From NCBI RefSeq assembly GCF_032302195.1, contig NZ_CP135275.1, positions 7,027,001-7,091,000 on the forward strand: a stretch of DNA of 64,000 bases, given 5' to 3'. Below, piece by piece: positions 24,562-33,313 of the stretch (positions are counted from its first letter, which is position 1; the number at the start of each line of letters is the position of its first letter). The notes beneath the pieces were generated by a model, which was not told the origin of the DNA, did not search any database, and saw nothing but the letters and a program-made list of their open reading frames with translations. The stretch comes from Paenibacillus sp. MMS20-IR301 (GTDB lineage Bacteria; Bacillota; Bacilli; Paenibacillales; Paenibacillaceae). The position numbers and the translations under genes were made by a program.

Positions 24562-26388
24562 ATGTTCTCGGTAAAAAGATTCCTGATTGGACGGCCGCTG
24601 AAGTCGGAGCAGCTGGGTGAGCAGAAGCTGAACAAGACCAAAGCCCTGGCCATCTTGTCCTCCGATGCCTTGTCTTCGGTAGCTTACGGACCCGAGCAGA
24701 TTTTGCTGGTGCTGATTACGGTCAGTACAGCGGCTTTCTGGTATTCGATTCCCATCGCTGTTGGTGTGCTTGTACTGCTGCTGGCGCTGATTCTTTCCTA
24801 CAGGCAGATTATTTTTGCTTATCCGCAGGGCGGCGGGGCATATGTGGTATCGAAGGAGAATCTGGGCAAATATCCCGGTCTCATTGCCGGCGGCTCCCTG
24901 CTTGTTGACTATATATTGACTGTGGCGGTGAGCGTATCCGCCGGAACAGACGCCATCACCTCGGCTTTTCCGGGCCTGCGTCCTTATAATGTGCTGATTG
25001 CCATTCTGTTTGTTCTGCTGATTACGACCCTGAACCTGCGCGGAGTGACGGAATCCGCGTCCTTTCTGGCGTATCCGGTATATCTGTTCGTCTTCGCCAT
25101 GTTCATCATGATCGGCCTCGGCCTCTTCCGTATTATGAGCGGCGATGTGCCGGCTCAGCTGCATACTTCGCTGGGCACACCGGTAGCCGGGGTCAGCCTG
25201 TTCCTGCTGCTCCGGGCCTTCTCCTCGGGGAGCTCGGCGCTGACCGGTGTGGAGGCCATCTCGAATGCCATTCCTAACTTCAAGGCGCCTGCACCGAATA
25301 ATGCCGCGAAGACACTGGCGGCAATGGGCATACTGCTGGCGCTGTTATTCTCAGGCATTGTCTTCCTGGCTTACTATTACGGCATAGCCCCGCGCGAAGA
25401 GGTGACGGTTGTCTCCGATATTGCGGAGCAGGTCTTCGGCAGGAACTTCATGTATTTCTTCCTGCAGGGAACTACGGCCCTGATTCTGGTTCTGGCGGCC
25501 AATACCGGATATTCCGCATTCCCGCTGCTGGCGGTGAATCTGGCCAAGGATAAATTCATCCCGCGGATGTTCACGGTCCGGGGGGACCGGCTTGGCTACT
25601 CTAACGGGATTCTTAGTCTTGGCATCTTGTCGATCATCCTGATTATTGCCTTTGAGGGGCGGACGGAGCACCTGATTCCGCTCTATGCGGTCGGGGTGTT
25701 CATTCCGTTCACGCTCTCGCAGACCGGGATGATGCTCAAATGGATCCGGCAGAAGCCGGAGGGCTGGCTGCCCAAGCTGATTATTAATACAGCCGGAGCA
25801 CTCATCAGCTTCATCGTGACTATGATGTTCTTCCTGACCAAATTCCCGCAGGTCTGGCCGGTGCTGGTCTTCCTGCCGCTCATCATTCTGCTCTTCTACC
25901 GCATCCGCAAGCATTATGAGTCCGTGGCTGAACAGCTGCGGATTAATACCTGCGGGGAACCGCCGCTTGCGATTGAAGGGAATATTATCATCCTCCCGGT
26001 GGCCGGCATTACACATGTAGTGGAGAATTCCCTGCGGTATGCCAAGTCGCTTGGCGCCCAGCAGATCATTGCTGTACACGTCCCGTTTGAGCGGGAGGAT
26101 GATGCCATTTTCGAAGAAAAGTGGAAGAAATTCCATCCCGAGGTACGCCTGGTGACGCTGTATTCACCTTACCGGACGATCATTCATCCGCTGACTAAGT
26201 TCATTGATACCGTTCAGCGCAAGGCCAGTGAATCAAATTATCAGGTGACGGTCATCGTTCCGCAGTTCATCCCGAAGAAGGGCTGGCATAACATCCTCCA
26301 TAACCAGTCCAGCCTGCTGATCCGCACTCATCTGCTCTACCGGAGGAATGTAATTATCACTACAGTACCTTATCATTTGAAGAAATAA
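24562..26388 (+). CDS. kimA: KimA-like potassium/amino-acid permease (APC superfamily)
   Basis: A 608-residue protein, almost the length of Bacillus KimA (YdaO). The N-terminus FLIGRPLKSEQLGEQKLNKTKALAILSSD..SSVAYG, about 12 membrane helices (to ~residue 455) and a cytoplasmic C-terminal domain of ~150 residues match that family. KimA imports potassium with protons and is inhibited by c-di-AMP. The weak GGGTGAG ribosome site lies 6-7 bases before the ATG. It is a single-gene unit between two terminators, unrelated to the sugar genes around it. An amino-acid permease is the alternative. Confidence 0.82.
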   Translation: MFSVKRFLIGRPLKSEQLGEQKLNKTKALAILSSDALSSVAYGPEQILLVLITVSTAAFWYSIPIAVGVLVLLLALILSYRQIIFAYPQGGGAYVVSKENLGKYPGLIAGGSLLVDYILTVAVSVSAGTDAITSAFPGLRPYNVLIAILFVLLITTLNLRGVTESASFLAYPVYLFVFAMFIMIGLGLFRIMSGDVPAQLHTSLGTPVAGVSLFLLLRAFSSGSSALTGVEAISNAIPNFKAPAPNNAAKTLAAMGILLALLFSGIVFLAYYYGIAPREEVTVVSDIAEQVFGRNFMYFFLQGTTALILVLAANTGYSAFPLLAVNLAKDKFIPRMFTVRGDRLGYSNGILSLGILSIILIIAFEGRTEHLIPLYAVGVFIPFTLSQTGMMLKWIRQKPEGWLPKLIINTAGALISFIVTMMFFLTKFPQVWPVLVFLPLIILLFYRIRKHYESVAEQLRINTCGEPPLAIEGNIIILPVAGITHVVENSLRYAKSLGAQQIIAVHVPFEREDDAIFEEKWKKFHPEVRLVTLYSPYRTIIHPLTKFIDTVQRKASESNYQVTVIVPQFIPKKGWHNILHNQSSLLIRTHLLYRRNVIITTVPYHLKK

Positions 26389-26397
26389 TGGTTGCTA

Positions 26398-26437
26398 TAC
26401 CAAACTCTGCTCTTATACAGGAGCGGAGTTTTTGGTA
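26398..26437. terminator. Terminator after the KimA-like gene
   Basis: ACCAAACTCTGCTC pairs with GAGCGGAGTTTTTGGT with one G-U wobble. The U-run lies inside and after the right arm. Confidence 0.7.
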
Positions 26438-26493
26438 AGCTGGCTCTATGTAACTAGCAGAGCAATTGCGACAGGAAGGATGGAGGGGAAGAG

Positions 26494-27243
26494 TTGAAGA
26501 AACGGGGGCTCCACAGAATGAAAGCTAGAATACTGCTGATGATAATGGTGCTTGTGCTGCTGCTCTCAGGCTGTGCGCAGGGGACGGCTCATATGACCGT
26601 CAAGAAGAACGGCTCGCTCGACCTGGCCTTCAGCCTGCTGCTGGATTCCCGTGCCGAAGCGCTGGTCAGCGGTTCCGTAGAGAAGCTGCTGACGGACAAG
26701 CTTGCGGCAGCCGGCATTGAACTGAGTAAAACAGCAAGCGGTAAATCTACGAAATATCAGTTTCTGAAATCCTATGCCTCCTTCGAGGAGCTGCAGGCGA
26801 GCGGAAGCAGCTTCGATATCGTGGAGGCCAAGGTCGAGACGGCGGACAAGTGGCTGTATACGAGATATGATGTTGTGGCCCAGCCCAAGCTGAACGCCTA
26901 TTCGGAAGAAATTATTGACGGCATCGGCAGCTTAAGCGTGCCGAAATCGCTCGTGCGGCTCCTGATGGGCAGCTTCACCGTCGACTTCAAATTAACGCTT
27001 CCGTATAATCTGTACGGGGCGAACAATGCTGCTGAGCAAGACGGCAACACTTTGACATGGCATATTTCACTCGCAGATTCTGAGCCGCTGCGGCTGGCCG
27101 TGTATGTGCCTGATCTTAAGAATATTGCTATTGCCGCAGGCGGTCTGATCCTGATTGTAGCTATCATTATTGCGTCCTTTATCCGTTCAAGAAAACCGCG
27201 CAAACCCCAAGCGGGAGCCGGCCCCTCAGCCGGGGCCTCCTAA
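26494..27243 (+). CDS. Lipoprotein with C-terminal membrane anchor (DUF3153-like)
   Basis: A 249-residue protein. The signal peptide ends with the lipobox LSGC, a ~190-residue extracytoplasmic domain follows (MTVKKNGSLDLAFSLLL..., ALVSGSVEKLLTDKL), and a single membrane helix near residue 208-230 (IAIAAGGLILIVAIIIASFI) is followed by a basic tail. The layout resembles DUF3153/LppM-type proteins, whose role is not established. The TTG at 26494 has GGAGGGG five bases upstream; an ATG at 26518 is the alternative start. It ends 11 bases before the convergent AraC gene. Confidence 0.75.
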   Translation: MKKRGLHRMKARILLMIMVLVLLLSGCAQGTAHMTVKKNGSLDLAFSLLLDSRAEALVSGSVEKLLTDKLAAAGIELSKTASGKSTKYQFLKSYASFEELQASGSSFDIVEAKVETADKWLYTRYDVVAQPKLNAYSEEIIDGIGSLSVPKSLVRLLMGSFTVDFKLTLPYNLYGANNAAEQDGNTLTWHISLADSEPLRLAVYVPDLKNIAIAAGGLILIVAIIIASFIRSRKPRKPQAGAGPSAGAS

Positions 27244-27254
27244 GCAGCCGCCAG

Positions 27255-29606
27255 CTAATAATCATCCGGCACAGCCTTAGGCTTCGAGCTGAAGCTGTCC
27301 CGGTATTGTCCCGGTGTCATTCCCTCCTGCTTGCGGAAGGAGCGGATGAAGTTCTGCGAGTTATTGTATCTTAAGCGGGAGGCGATATCCTTGACCGGCA
27401 TGTCGGTTTCCTCCAGCCATTTTTTGGCCATTTTGAACCGGTACATAATGAGGTAGTCACTGAAGTAATACTGGGTCTCCTTGCGGAACACACTGCTGAT
27501 GTAGTTGGCGTTATAATGCAGCCGGGAAGCACATTCCTCCAGCGTCAGATCCCGGTCATATTCATGCTGGACAATATCGATCAGCTTCTCGGAAATATTA
27601 TGATACTGGGCGTTCTGCCTGCTGTTAAAGATAACAATGACCGGCTCGATGACGATGGTCCAGAACCAGTCTTCAATCTCCGCCACGATATGCAGATCGG
27701 TCAGCTCCTCGAACAACGATCCGTTAGTGTGATAAATCTGATTCAGCGTGATTCCCGATTCCTGCATCATAATCAGCGTATTGTTCAGCAGCCGGGTCAG
27801 CGGAATCTGGTACTCCTGCGGCGAGAGGCCCAGTGCAAAAATACACTTGAACAGCTTATGCAGCAGCTCCTTCGCCTTATCGCTGTCCGCCAGCTTGATG
27901 GCGTCCATCAGATCATTTTCGGTATGAGTCGGGTAGTTCAGATTAAGATAATGCTTGCCGGAATTCAGATTCTCGTATTGAATAATGATGCCCTTGCCGA
28001 GCGTAATCCGGTGCTTCAAGGCCTCCAGACCCTCGCGGTAAGCGATAGACATTTTATCCAAAGCGTGAAAGGGCAGACTGAGGCCGATACTGACCTGCAG
28101 CTTCAGGTAATTATTGATCTCCTGCTGCAGCGTCTCCGTCAAGCCATAGAGCATCCGGTGAAAAGCCTCCGTGCTTGCATCACCGCTGCCGATCACGGTT
28201 ACGAGGGCATGCCCCATCACCACAGGTGTCAGCCGGTTATCCGCAGAGACCAGCTCTTCAATCATATTGTGCGCGGCAAACAACAGCAGATTGAGATCCT
28301 TCTTCTCATAGCTGCTCTCCTCCGTGAAATCGATGCTCAGCGTAATCACCGCCATCGTCCGCCATTCCTCCAGCTGCCGGCTATACCCGTACTGCTCCAG
28401 CTCCTCCAGCAGCTCGCGTTTCCTGAGGTTCCCCTGCAAGGCCTGGATGAGGAAGAAGGTCCGCACCTGCCGGATATGCTGGCTGACCTCTTTTTCCAGC
28501 TGGGATTTGGATTGAAACAGAGAATGTACCTGCTCCCCGATCAGCTGGAACTCATCCGTATGTCTGGCCCGCAGGCCGGGACGGCGCTGGCCCATCTGGC
28601 TGAGCAGTCTGGCGATCGGAGTGTACATGCGCCGGGACCCGAGCCACGCCAGCAGTACAGATAACAGCAGCATGAATGTACAGACCAATACTGTATAGGT
28701 ACCGATTTTACCGGATTCCCGGGTCAGGCTCTCAATCGAAGTTACAGACAAATAAATCCAGCCGTTAAGCTGGGAGCGCATATACGTCACAGAATAATCC
28801 GCTTTGCCGATCTCCGTCTTGAATTGTCCGGAAGGCTCTGCGGCAGCGCTGATCTGCGGAAAGCCCATGAATCCGCCCGCCTCGGCAGGCTGACCGATCA
28901 GGGAGCGGTCAGGATGCAGCAGAATCCGCCCCGCCTGATCCAGCACAATGATACTGTCCAGCGGCTGCACATCGGAGTTAATGAAGTCCTGAAGACTGCA
29001 GGCCGGGATGTTGGCCAGGGCCAGCCCGTATTTTTGCAGCTTGGTGGTCGGCAGCTTCTTAATCAGACTGATGCTGTAGCTGCAGCCGGTCACATTGATG
29101 CTCTCCTCGCTGTAGAACAGGGAAGAGGGATTCAGCACCCACGCAGAGCTGCCCTGAACATTCAGCAGATTGGCGAGCTGCTCGTAATTGGGATATTCAT
29201 TCAGCCGGTAGAGGCCGGAATTCTTAATCATCCAGTTCTGCCGCTGATTGAGCAGAATCACATCCTCCAGCCGGGTATCAAAGGACTGCATATTGCGGAT
29301 TTCGTTTCTTATGTCATTATATAAAATGAAATCGGTTTCATTAAGCGGATTATTAAGCGCTTTTTTCAGCACTGAAGAGTTCACTACCTGGTTCAGCGTC
29401 TGATTGACAGTGTTAAGCTTATGCTCTACATTTGAGGTAATTTGTAAAATAAGTTCCTTTTTGCTTTCGTTAACATTTTTTTGAATTTCCTTGGAGGATG
29501 TGAAATAAGAGAAAGAACCGATGAATACCACCGGAAGGATACTGATGGCGAACGTGAACATCATTAATTTGCTCAGAAAACTGAAATGCTTCAACGGGTT
29601 CAGCAC
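27255..29606 (-). CDS. Second membrane-bound AraC-family sensor-regulator
   Basis: A 783-residue paralogue of the sensor at 17031: N-terminal membrane helix, extracellular sensor, second membrane helix near residue 300-320 (TYTVLVCTFMLLLSVLLAWLGSRR), helical linker, and two C-terminal AraC motifs (LTLEECASRLHYNANYISSVF, NNSQNFIRSFRKQEGMTPGQYR). The frame opens with GTG at 29606 right after a stop codon; a TTG four codons later has a better-placed AAAGGTG and may be the real start. It is divergent from the receptor gene at 29807 and is its likely activator. Confidence 0.87.
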   Translation of the reverse strand: MLNPLKHFSFLSKLMMFTFAISILPVVFIGSFSYFTSSKEIQKNVNESKKELILQITSNVEHKLNTVNQTLNQVVNSSVLKKALNNPLNETDFILYNDIRNEIRNMQSFDTRLEDVILLNQRQNWMIKNSGLYRLNEYPNYEQLANLLNVQGSSAWVLNPSSLFYSEESINVTGCSYSISLIKKLPTTKLQKYGLALANIPACSLQDFINSDVQPLDSIIVLDQAGRILLHPDRSLIGQPAEAGGFMGFPQISAAAEPSGQFKTEIGKADYSVTYMRSQLNGWIYLSVTSIESLTRESGKIGTYTVLVCTFMLLLSVLLAWLGSRRMYTPIARLLSQMGQRRPGLRARHTDEFQLIGEQVHSLFQSKSQLEKEVSQHIRQVRTFFLIQALQGNLRKRELLEELEQYGYSRQLEEWRTMAVITLSIDFTEESSYEKKDLNLLLFAAHNMIEELVSADNRLTPVVMGHALVTVIGSGDASTEAFHRMLYGLTETLQQEINNYLKLQVSIGLSLPFHALDKMSIAYREGLEALKHRITLGKGIIIQYENLNSGKHYLNLNYPTHTENDLMDAIKLADSDKAKELLHKLFKCIFALGLSPQEYQIPLTRLLNNTLIMMQESGITLNQIYHTNGSLFEELTDLHIVAEIEDWFWTIVIEPVIVIFNSRQNAQYHNISEKLIDIVQHEYDRDLTLEECASRLHYNANYISSVFRKETQYYFSDYLIMYRFKMAKKWLEETDMPVKDIASRLRYNNSQNFIRSFRKQEGMTPGQYRDSFSSKPKAVPDDY

Positions 29607-29806
29607 CTTTGCTTAGATTTGCGCCGAGAAAGTCTCTATCAGCTGCTTTAAGTGTATGCACCACGAAGGATAATAACAATAATCATCTGGTGCCGCAATA
29701 ATCATTTTCTCTAATCATCGCTTGAAATGCCAGTAAATTCATGTAATAGGGTCTTATTGTATATAAATTATTCTGATTTTGCTATGAAGATAAGGAGGAT
29801 ATTGAA

Positions 29807-31336
29807 ATGGTCAAAAGACTGGCGGGCAGGGCGCTGAAGATGATCTGCGGGGCAGCACTGATGCTGCCGCTGAGTATGATGAGTGCTTGCAGCAGGGGGG
29901 AAAGTGCACTTTCAGACAACTCTGCGGATCAGCCGCCGATCTCGATTCTTGCCCCGCTGCATTTCCCGCAGACGCCTTCAAGTGAGCTGATTACCGAGAT
30001 TGAGCGCCTGACCGGAACACAGCTGAATATTACCTGGGTGCCGGAAGGGGTCTATACGGATAAGATGAATACGGCGCTGACCACCGGCTCGCTGGACAAA
30101 GTAACCTTTGTTAAATTCACCGATTATAATCCGGTCAAGAATATGATCCGCTCCGGCGCTTTCTGGGAGATTGGCCCTTACCTGGAGGAATTCCCGAATC
30201 TGCGGCAGCTGGATGCCGCTATCCTCAAGCAGACTGCTGTAGACGGGGGGATTTACGGGCTATACACGGAACGCCCGGCTTCCCGGCAGGGCATCATTAT
30301 CCGCAAGGATTGGCTGGAGCAGCTGCACCTGAGCCCGCCGCAGACGCTGGATGAGCTGTATGAGGTGATGAAGCAGTTCACCTATAATGATCCGGACGGC
30401 AACGGCAAAGCAGATACGCTCGGGCTGGTGGACCGCAATGATCTGGTGTACGGGGTATTCAAGACGTTAAGCTCCTATTTCGGCACGCCGAATAACTGGA
30501 AGATCGAGGATGGCCGGTTCATCCCGGAATTTGCGACGCCTGAATATATGGATACGATGAATTTCATGCGTAAATTGTACAACGAAGGGATTATCAACCA
30601 GGATTTCGCCCTGACCAGCAAGGAGGTGCAGCGGGATAAGTTCATCCGCGGGACGGCAGGGATTTTCATTGGCAGCATGACCGATGTGCAGCGGCTCTCA
30701 ATTGAGGCGAAGGCGATTAATCCGCAGGCAGAGCTTACCCTGATTAACCGGATTGAAGGACCGCAAGGGTACAAGGTATGGTCAATTCCCAAGTATAACG
30801 GTCTGTATCTTTTCTCCAAAAAAGCAATCGCCACCGAGCAGGAGTTGAAGCAGGTGCTGCATTTTTTTGACCGCGCGATGGATAAGGATGTCGCGAATCT
30901 GATGGTGTACGGCTTCGAGGGGCGGCATTATACGCTGGATGGAAAGGGGAAGGTTATTCTTCCCGAGAATACGTCGCAGCTGCGAGTATATGAAGTCAGT
31001 CCGCTGTACTCACTGATGATCGCTGACGGGGGCAATAAGAATATTATGGAAGTCGCGCAAAAAGAGCAGCTGACCGCCCTTGCCGACCAGCTGAACAAAG
31101 ATAACGAGCAGTTTCTGGTCGATGATCCTACCGTCGGCTTAATCTCTCCCACCTATGATGAGAAAAACGTTGAGCTGTCCGCCATTATCGCAGATGCTAC
31201 TTATAATTATATTCTAGGGAATATCGATGCGGACGGATTTGCCGAAGAGGTGGAGAACTGGAGAACCAGCGGCGGCAGTATGATCATTCAAGAGTATGCC
31301 GAGGCCGAGGCAAAGGCGAGAAATGACGAGAATTAG
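29807..31336 (+). CDS. Orphan extracellular solute-binding lipoprotein (LplA/YtcQ-like)
   Basis: A 509-residue receptor with the lipobox MSAC after its signal peptide. It shares with the receptors at 22810 and 35137 the blocks IERLTGTQLNITWVPEG, FWEIGPYLEEFPNL, DPDGNGKADTLGLVDRNDLVYGVFKTLSSYFG and NWRTSGGSMIIQEY. Unlike those two it has no permease or hydrolase gene beside it, only the divergent AraC sensor. It may deliver substrate to permeases encoded elsewhere or serve the sensor as a co-receptor. AAGGAGG precedes the ATG. Confidence 0.88.
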   Translation: MVKRLAGRALKMICGAALMLPLSMMSACSRGESALSDNSADQPPISILAPLHFPQTPSSELITEIERLTGTQLNITWVPEGVYTDKMNTALTTGSLDKVTFVKFTDYNPVKNMIRSGAFWEIGPYLEEFPNLRQLDAAILKQTAVDGGIYGLYTERPASRQGIIIRKDWLEQLHLSPPQTLDELYEVMKQFTYNDPDGNGKADTLGLVDRNDLVYGVFKTLSSYFGTPNNWKIEDGRFIPEFATPEYMDTMNFMRKLYNEGIINQDFALTSKEVQRDKFIRGTAGIFIGSMTDVQRLSIEAKAINPQAELTLINRIEGPQGYKVWSIPKYNGLYLFSKKAIATEQELKQVLHFFDRAMDKDVANLMVYGFEGRHYTLDGKGKVILPENTSQLRVYEVSPLYSLMIADGGNKNIMEVAQKEQLTALADQLNKDNEQFLVDDPTVGLISPTYDEKNVELSAIIADATYNYILGNIDADGFAEEVENWRTSGGSMIIQEYAEAEAKARNDEN

Positions 31337-31418
31337 GGAGAATAAGGGCCTGAATATTGTCGAAATGGCAACTCTAATGCCAAATATTAAATTTTTCGGA
31401 AAAGAACATAAATAGAGC

Positions 31419-31447
31419 TTGAAAAATTTATCGACCACTGGTATGTT
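31419..31447 (+). promoter_or_regulatory. Promoter of the RRNPP-type regulator gene
   Basis: TTGAAA (31419-31424), a 17-base spacer and TATGTT (31442-31447) form a sigma-A promoter. The start of transcription falls about 50 bases before the TTG start codon. Confidence 0.65.
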
Positions 31448-31504
31448 TTGTATAACAAAAAAGTAAATTTATTCTATTTATTTAAATTATTTAGGAGGGG
31501 TGAT

Positions 31505-32908
31505 TTGACTTTGGAGGCAACTGCCACGATATTAGCAGAATTGGAGGAGTACTTGAAAAAGAATGCTCTCACGTTAACTCAATTCGCCAGACATTCGCAG
31601 CTTCATTCGGGCACACTGAGTAATATTGTTCACGGGCATCGTCCGATTGCAATGGTGCAGCTGGACCGGATTACCCTCGCCATGGGGCATGAAGAGGGGT
31701 TCTTCTATGATCTGTATATCGATAATTACATTATTGATAACTCCTCTGACTGGCGCCGCATCGGTCCCGCGCTGCTCCGTTGTGCAGATCTGAATAAGCT
31801 GGACAGCATCCGCAGAATTGCCCGGCATATTATGGACAACCTGATGTACGCTCCGCTTTTATTCGACACGGCAGAAGAATTGTTTCGCAATGAGAAGCTG
31901 AATGCGGCAGCGGCCATCTATGAGATTGTTGCCGAAGCGGAGAAGTATCAGCATTCAGAACGGCTGGCCTTATGCCAATACCGGCTGTTTACCATTTCGC
32001 TGGGTGATGATCAGGACCGGAATCTGTGGGCGGCCAGCCGCTTCGAGCCTTATGTTGAACGCCTGGATGAAGTGGATCAGCTGGATGCGCTCAAAGAGCT
32101 TGCCAATACATACCGTTCGCTGCAGCGCTGGGACCGGGTTGATGAATTTGCCTCCACGATGGGCCATAAGGCCAGAATTCAATACGAGATGTTAGACCGT
32201 TCCGGGCGTAGAGCAGCCGATACGGCTAAGCGTCCTAGCAGACCTTTGTTTTTTTACGTTGCTTATAGTGATTTGCTGCGCGGAAATGTATGCGATGAGC
32301 TTGGGGATTATGAGGGGGCGCTGGGGTACAAATATACTTATGCGGATTTAAGTTGGGTGAAGGAGCAAGGTGAAGAAGTTGACCATTGGATAAAGCTTTT
32401 TCAGGAGTGGGCAGTGGCGAACATTTATATTACGAAGCTACTGAGTGGCGATACGACTGTAATAGAGAAGTATGTATCGTATATTGATAAGCATCAAGAT
32501 GAATTAGTTATGGGCCTGCTCTTTATATTAAAAACGGCAAATAAATATAATCATAATATCGATCAAACCTTAGAACACTATAAGTTGGAGTTAGAAGAGA
32601 TATTAAATGAATTAGTTAAAGGAAGGTATTCCCGGAATTTAGCTATGGATCGTCAGGCTACCTTAATGTATGAATTGGCCTTTTATTATCTTCACAAGGG
32701 TGAAAACGACAAAGGTTTCGATTTTTTGCTAAAATCTTTAAAAAAATTCCAGCAAATTAACAGCGAAAAGTATATACTAGAAAGTGTAACACTCTTCGAA
32801 CGATTTCGAAGAGTGGCCAGCCTAGAAATTCAGGAGCAGTACCAAAATCTACTTTTAGGAGGAGTATCTTATGAAGAAAAAGGTAGTCGTACTTCTAACT
32901 GTTTTTAG
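31505..32908 (+). CDS. RRNPP-type peptide-pheromone receptor/transcription regulator (AimR/AloR-like)
   Basis: An N-terminal Xre helix-turn-helix (LTQFARHSQLHSGTLSNIVHG, residues ~20-45) is followed by ~400 residues of paired helices in a TPR-like pattern (LFRNEKLNAAAAIYEIVAEAE, LGDYEGALGYKYTYADL, YYLHKGENDKGFDFLLKSL). This is the layout of quorum-sensing receptors bound by re-imported peptides. TTG 31505 follows AGGAGGGG (31493-31500) at the right distance; a frame from 31448 has no ribosome site. The 3' end overlaps the first peptide gene by 38 bases. GC content drops sharply after about 32220, so the sensor half may have been exchanged. I infer a Paenibacillus Alo-type system. Confidence 0.85.
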   Translation: MTLEATATILAELEEYLKKNALTLTQFARHSQLHSGTLSNIVHGHRPIAMVQLDRITLAMGHEEGFFYDLYIDNYIIDNSSDWRRIGPALLRCADLNKLDSIRRIARHIMDNLMYAPLLFDTAEELFRNEKLNAAAAIYEIVAEAEKYQHSERLALCQYRLFTISLGDDQDRNLWAASRFEPYVERLDEVDQLDALKELANTYRSLQRWDRVDEFASTMGHKARIQYEMLDRSGRRAADTAKRPSRPLFFYVAYSDLLRGNVCDELGDYEGALGYKYTYADLSWVKEQGEEVDHWIKLFQEWAVANIYITKLLSGDTTVIEKYVSYIDKHQDELVMGLLFILKTANKYNHNIDQTLEHYKLELEEILNELVKGRYSRNLAMDRQATLMYELAFYYLHKGENDKGFDFLLKSLKKFQQINSEKYILESVTLFERFRRVASLEIQEQYQNLLLGGVSYEEKGSRTSNCF

Positions 32909-32990
32909 TATTATTTTTGCACCCATTATTGTTGGTCCATCTGTACCAGAGTCCCCTGTTGTCTCCTTGTTTAATCACGGCGAAGGTTAA
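32871..32990 (+). CDS. Secreted signal-peptide precursor 1 (39 residues)
   Basis: AGGAGGAG (32857-32864) lies six bases before the ATG, inside the end of the receptor gene. The product starts MKKKVVVLL, has a hydrophobic export core and an Ala/Pro-containing middle, and ends VSLFNHGEG. This is the organisation of RRNPP pheromone precursors: secretion signal, then a C-terminal peptide released by protease and re-imported by an oligopeptide permease. The HG-G tail resembles the short peptides reported for Paenibacillus Alo systems, as I recall them. Translational coupling to the receptor gene is likely. Confidence 0.8.
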   Translation: MKKKVVVLLTVFSIIFAPIIVGPSVPESPVVSLFNHGEG

Positions 32991-33064
32991 GTTATTTAAA
33001 GTTGCCCGTTAGCCCAGCCCATGTACAGGCAATACTATTCTTTACATATTAGGAGGAGTAACTT

Positions 33065-33184
33065 TTGAAGAAAAAGGCAGCTGTACTTCTAACTGTGGCT
33101 AGTCTTATTTTGTCATCTGTTCTTATCGGGCCAATTGCACCTAACACTCCTATTGTGTCACTGTTCACTCATGGAGACGGCTAA
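33065..33184 (+). CDS. Secreted signal-peptide precursor 2 (39 residues, TTG start)
   Basis: This is a duplicate of the gene at 32871: same ribosome site AGGAGGAG (33051-33058), same 6-base spacing, same length and the same MKKK N-terminus. The tail is VSLFTHGDG instead of VSLFNHGEG. The core and middle have diverged (LTVASLILSSVL) while the last nine residues differ only at two positions, suggesting selection on the mature peptide. The start codon is TTG, which would lower its yield relative to copy 1. Confidence 0.8.
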   Translation: MKKKAAVLLTVASLILSSVLIGPIAPNTPIVSLFTHGDG

Positions 33185-33222
33185 TACACTCTATTAAGCC
33201 TCTTCCCATTAGCTATATCAAC

Positions 33223-33254
33223 AGCCCCATCGCAGAGGCTTGCGGCGGGGCTTA
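33223..33254 (+). terminator. Hairpin closing the pheromone operon
   Basis: AGCCCC (33223-33228) pairs with GGGGCT (33247-33252), with an inner CGC/GCG stem. The U-tract is poor, so some read-through into the methyltransferase gene is possible. Confidence 0.5.
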
Positions 33255-33313
33255 AGTCTGCTCTGTTTATTATACTGGAGAGACTGGTAACATATAAATA
33301 AAGGAGTGAGACT

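Noticed and set aside
27516..28664. A 382-codon plus-strand ORF
   Set aside because: It is antisense to the AraC sensor gene, which has full domain structure. The product shows no recognisable domain and is explained by GC-rich codon bias.
31448..31504. Upstream start for the RRNPP-type regulator
   Set aside because: The TTG at 31448 sits right at the -10 box of the promoter and has no ribosome site, whereas the TTG at 31505 follows AGGAGGGG.
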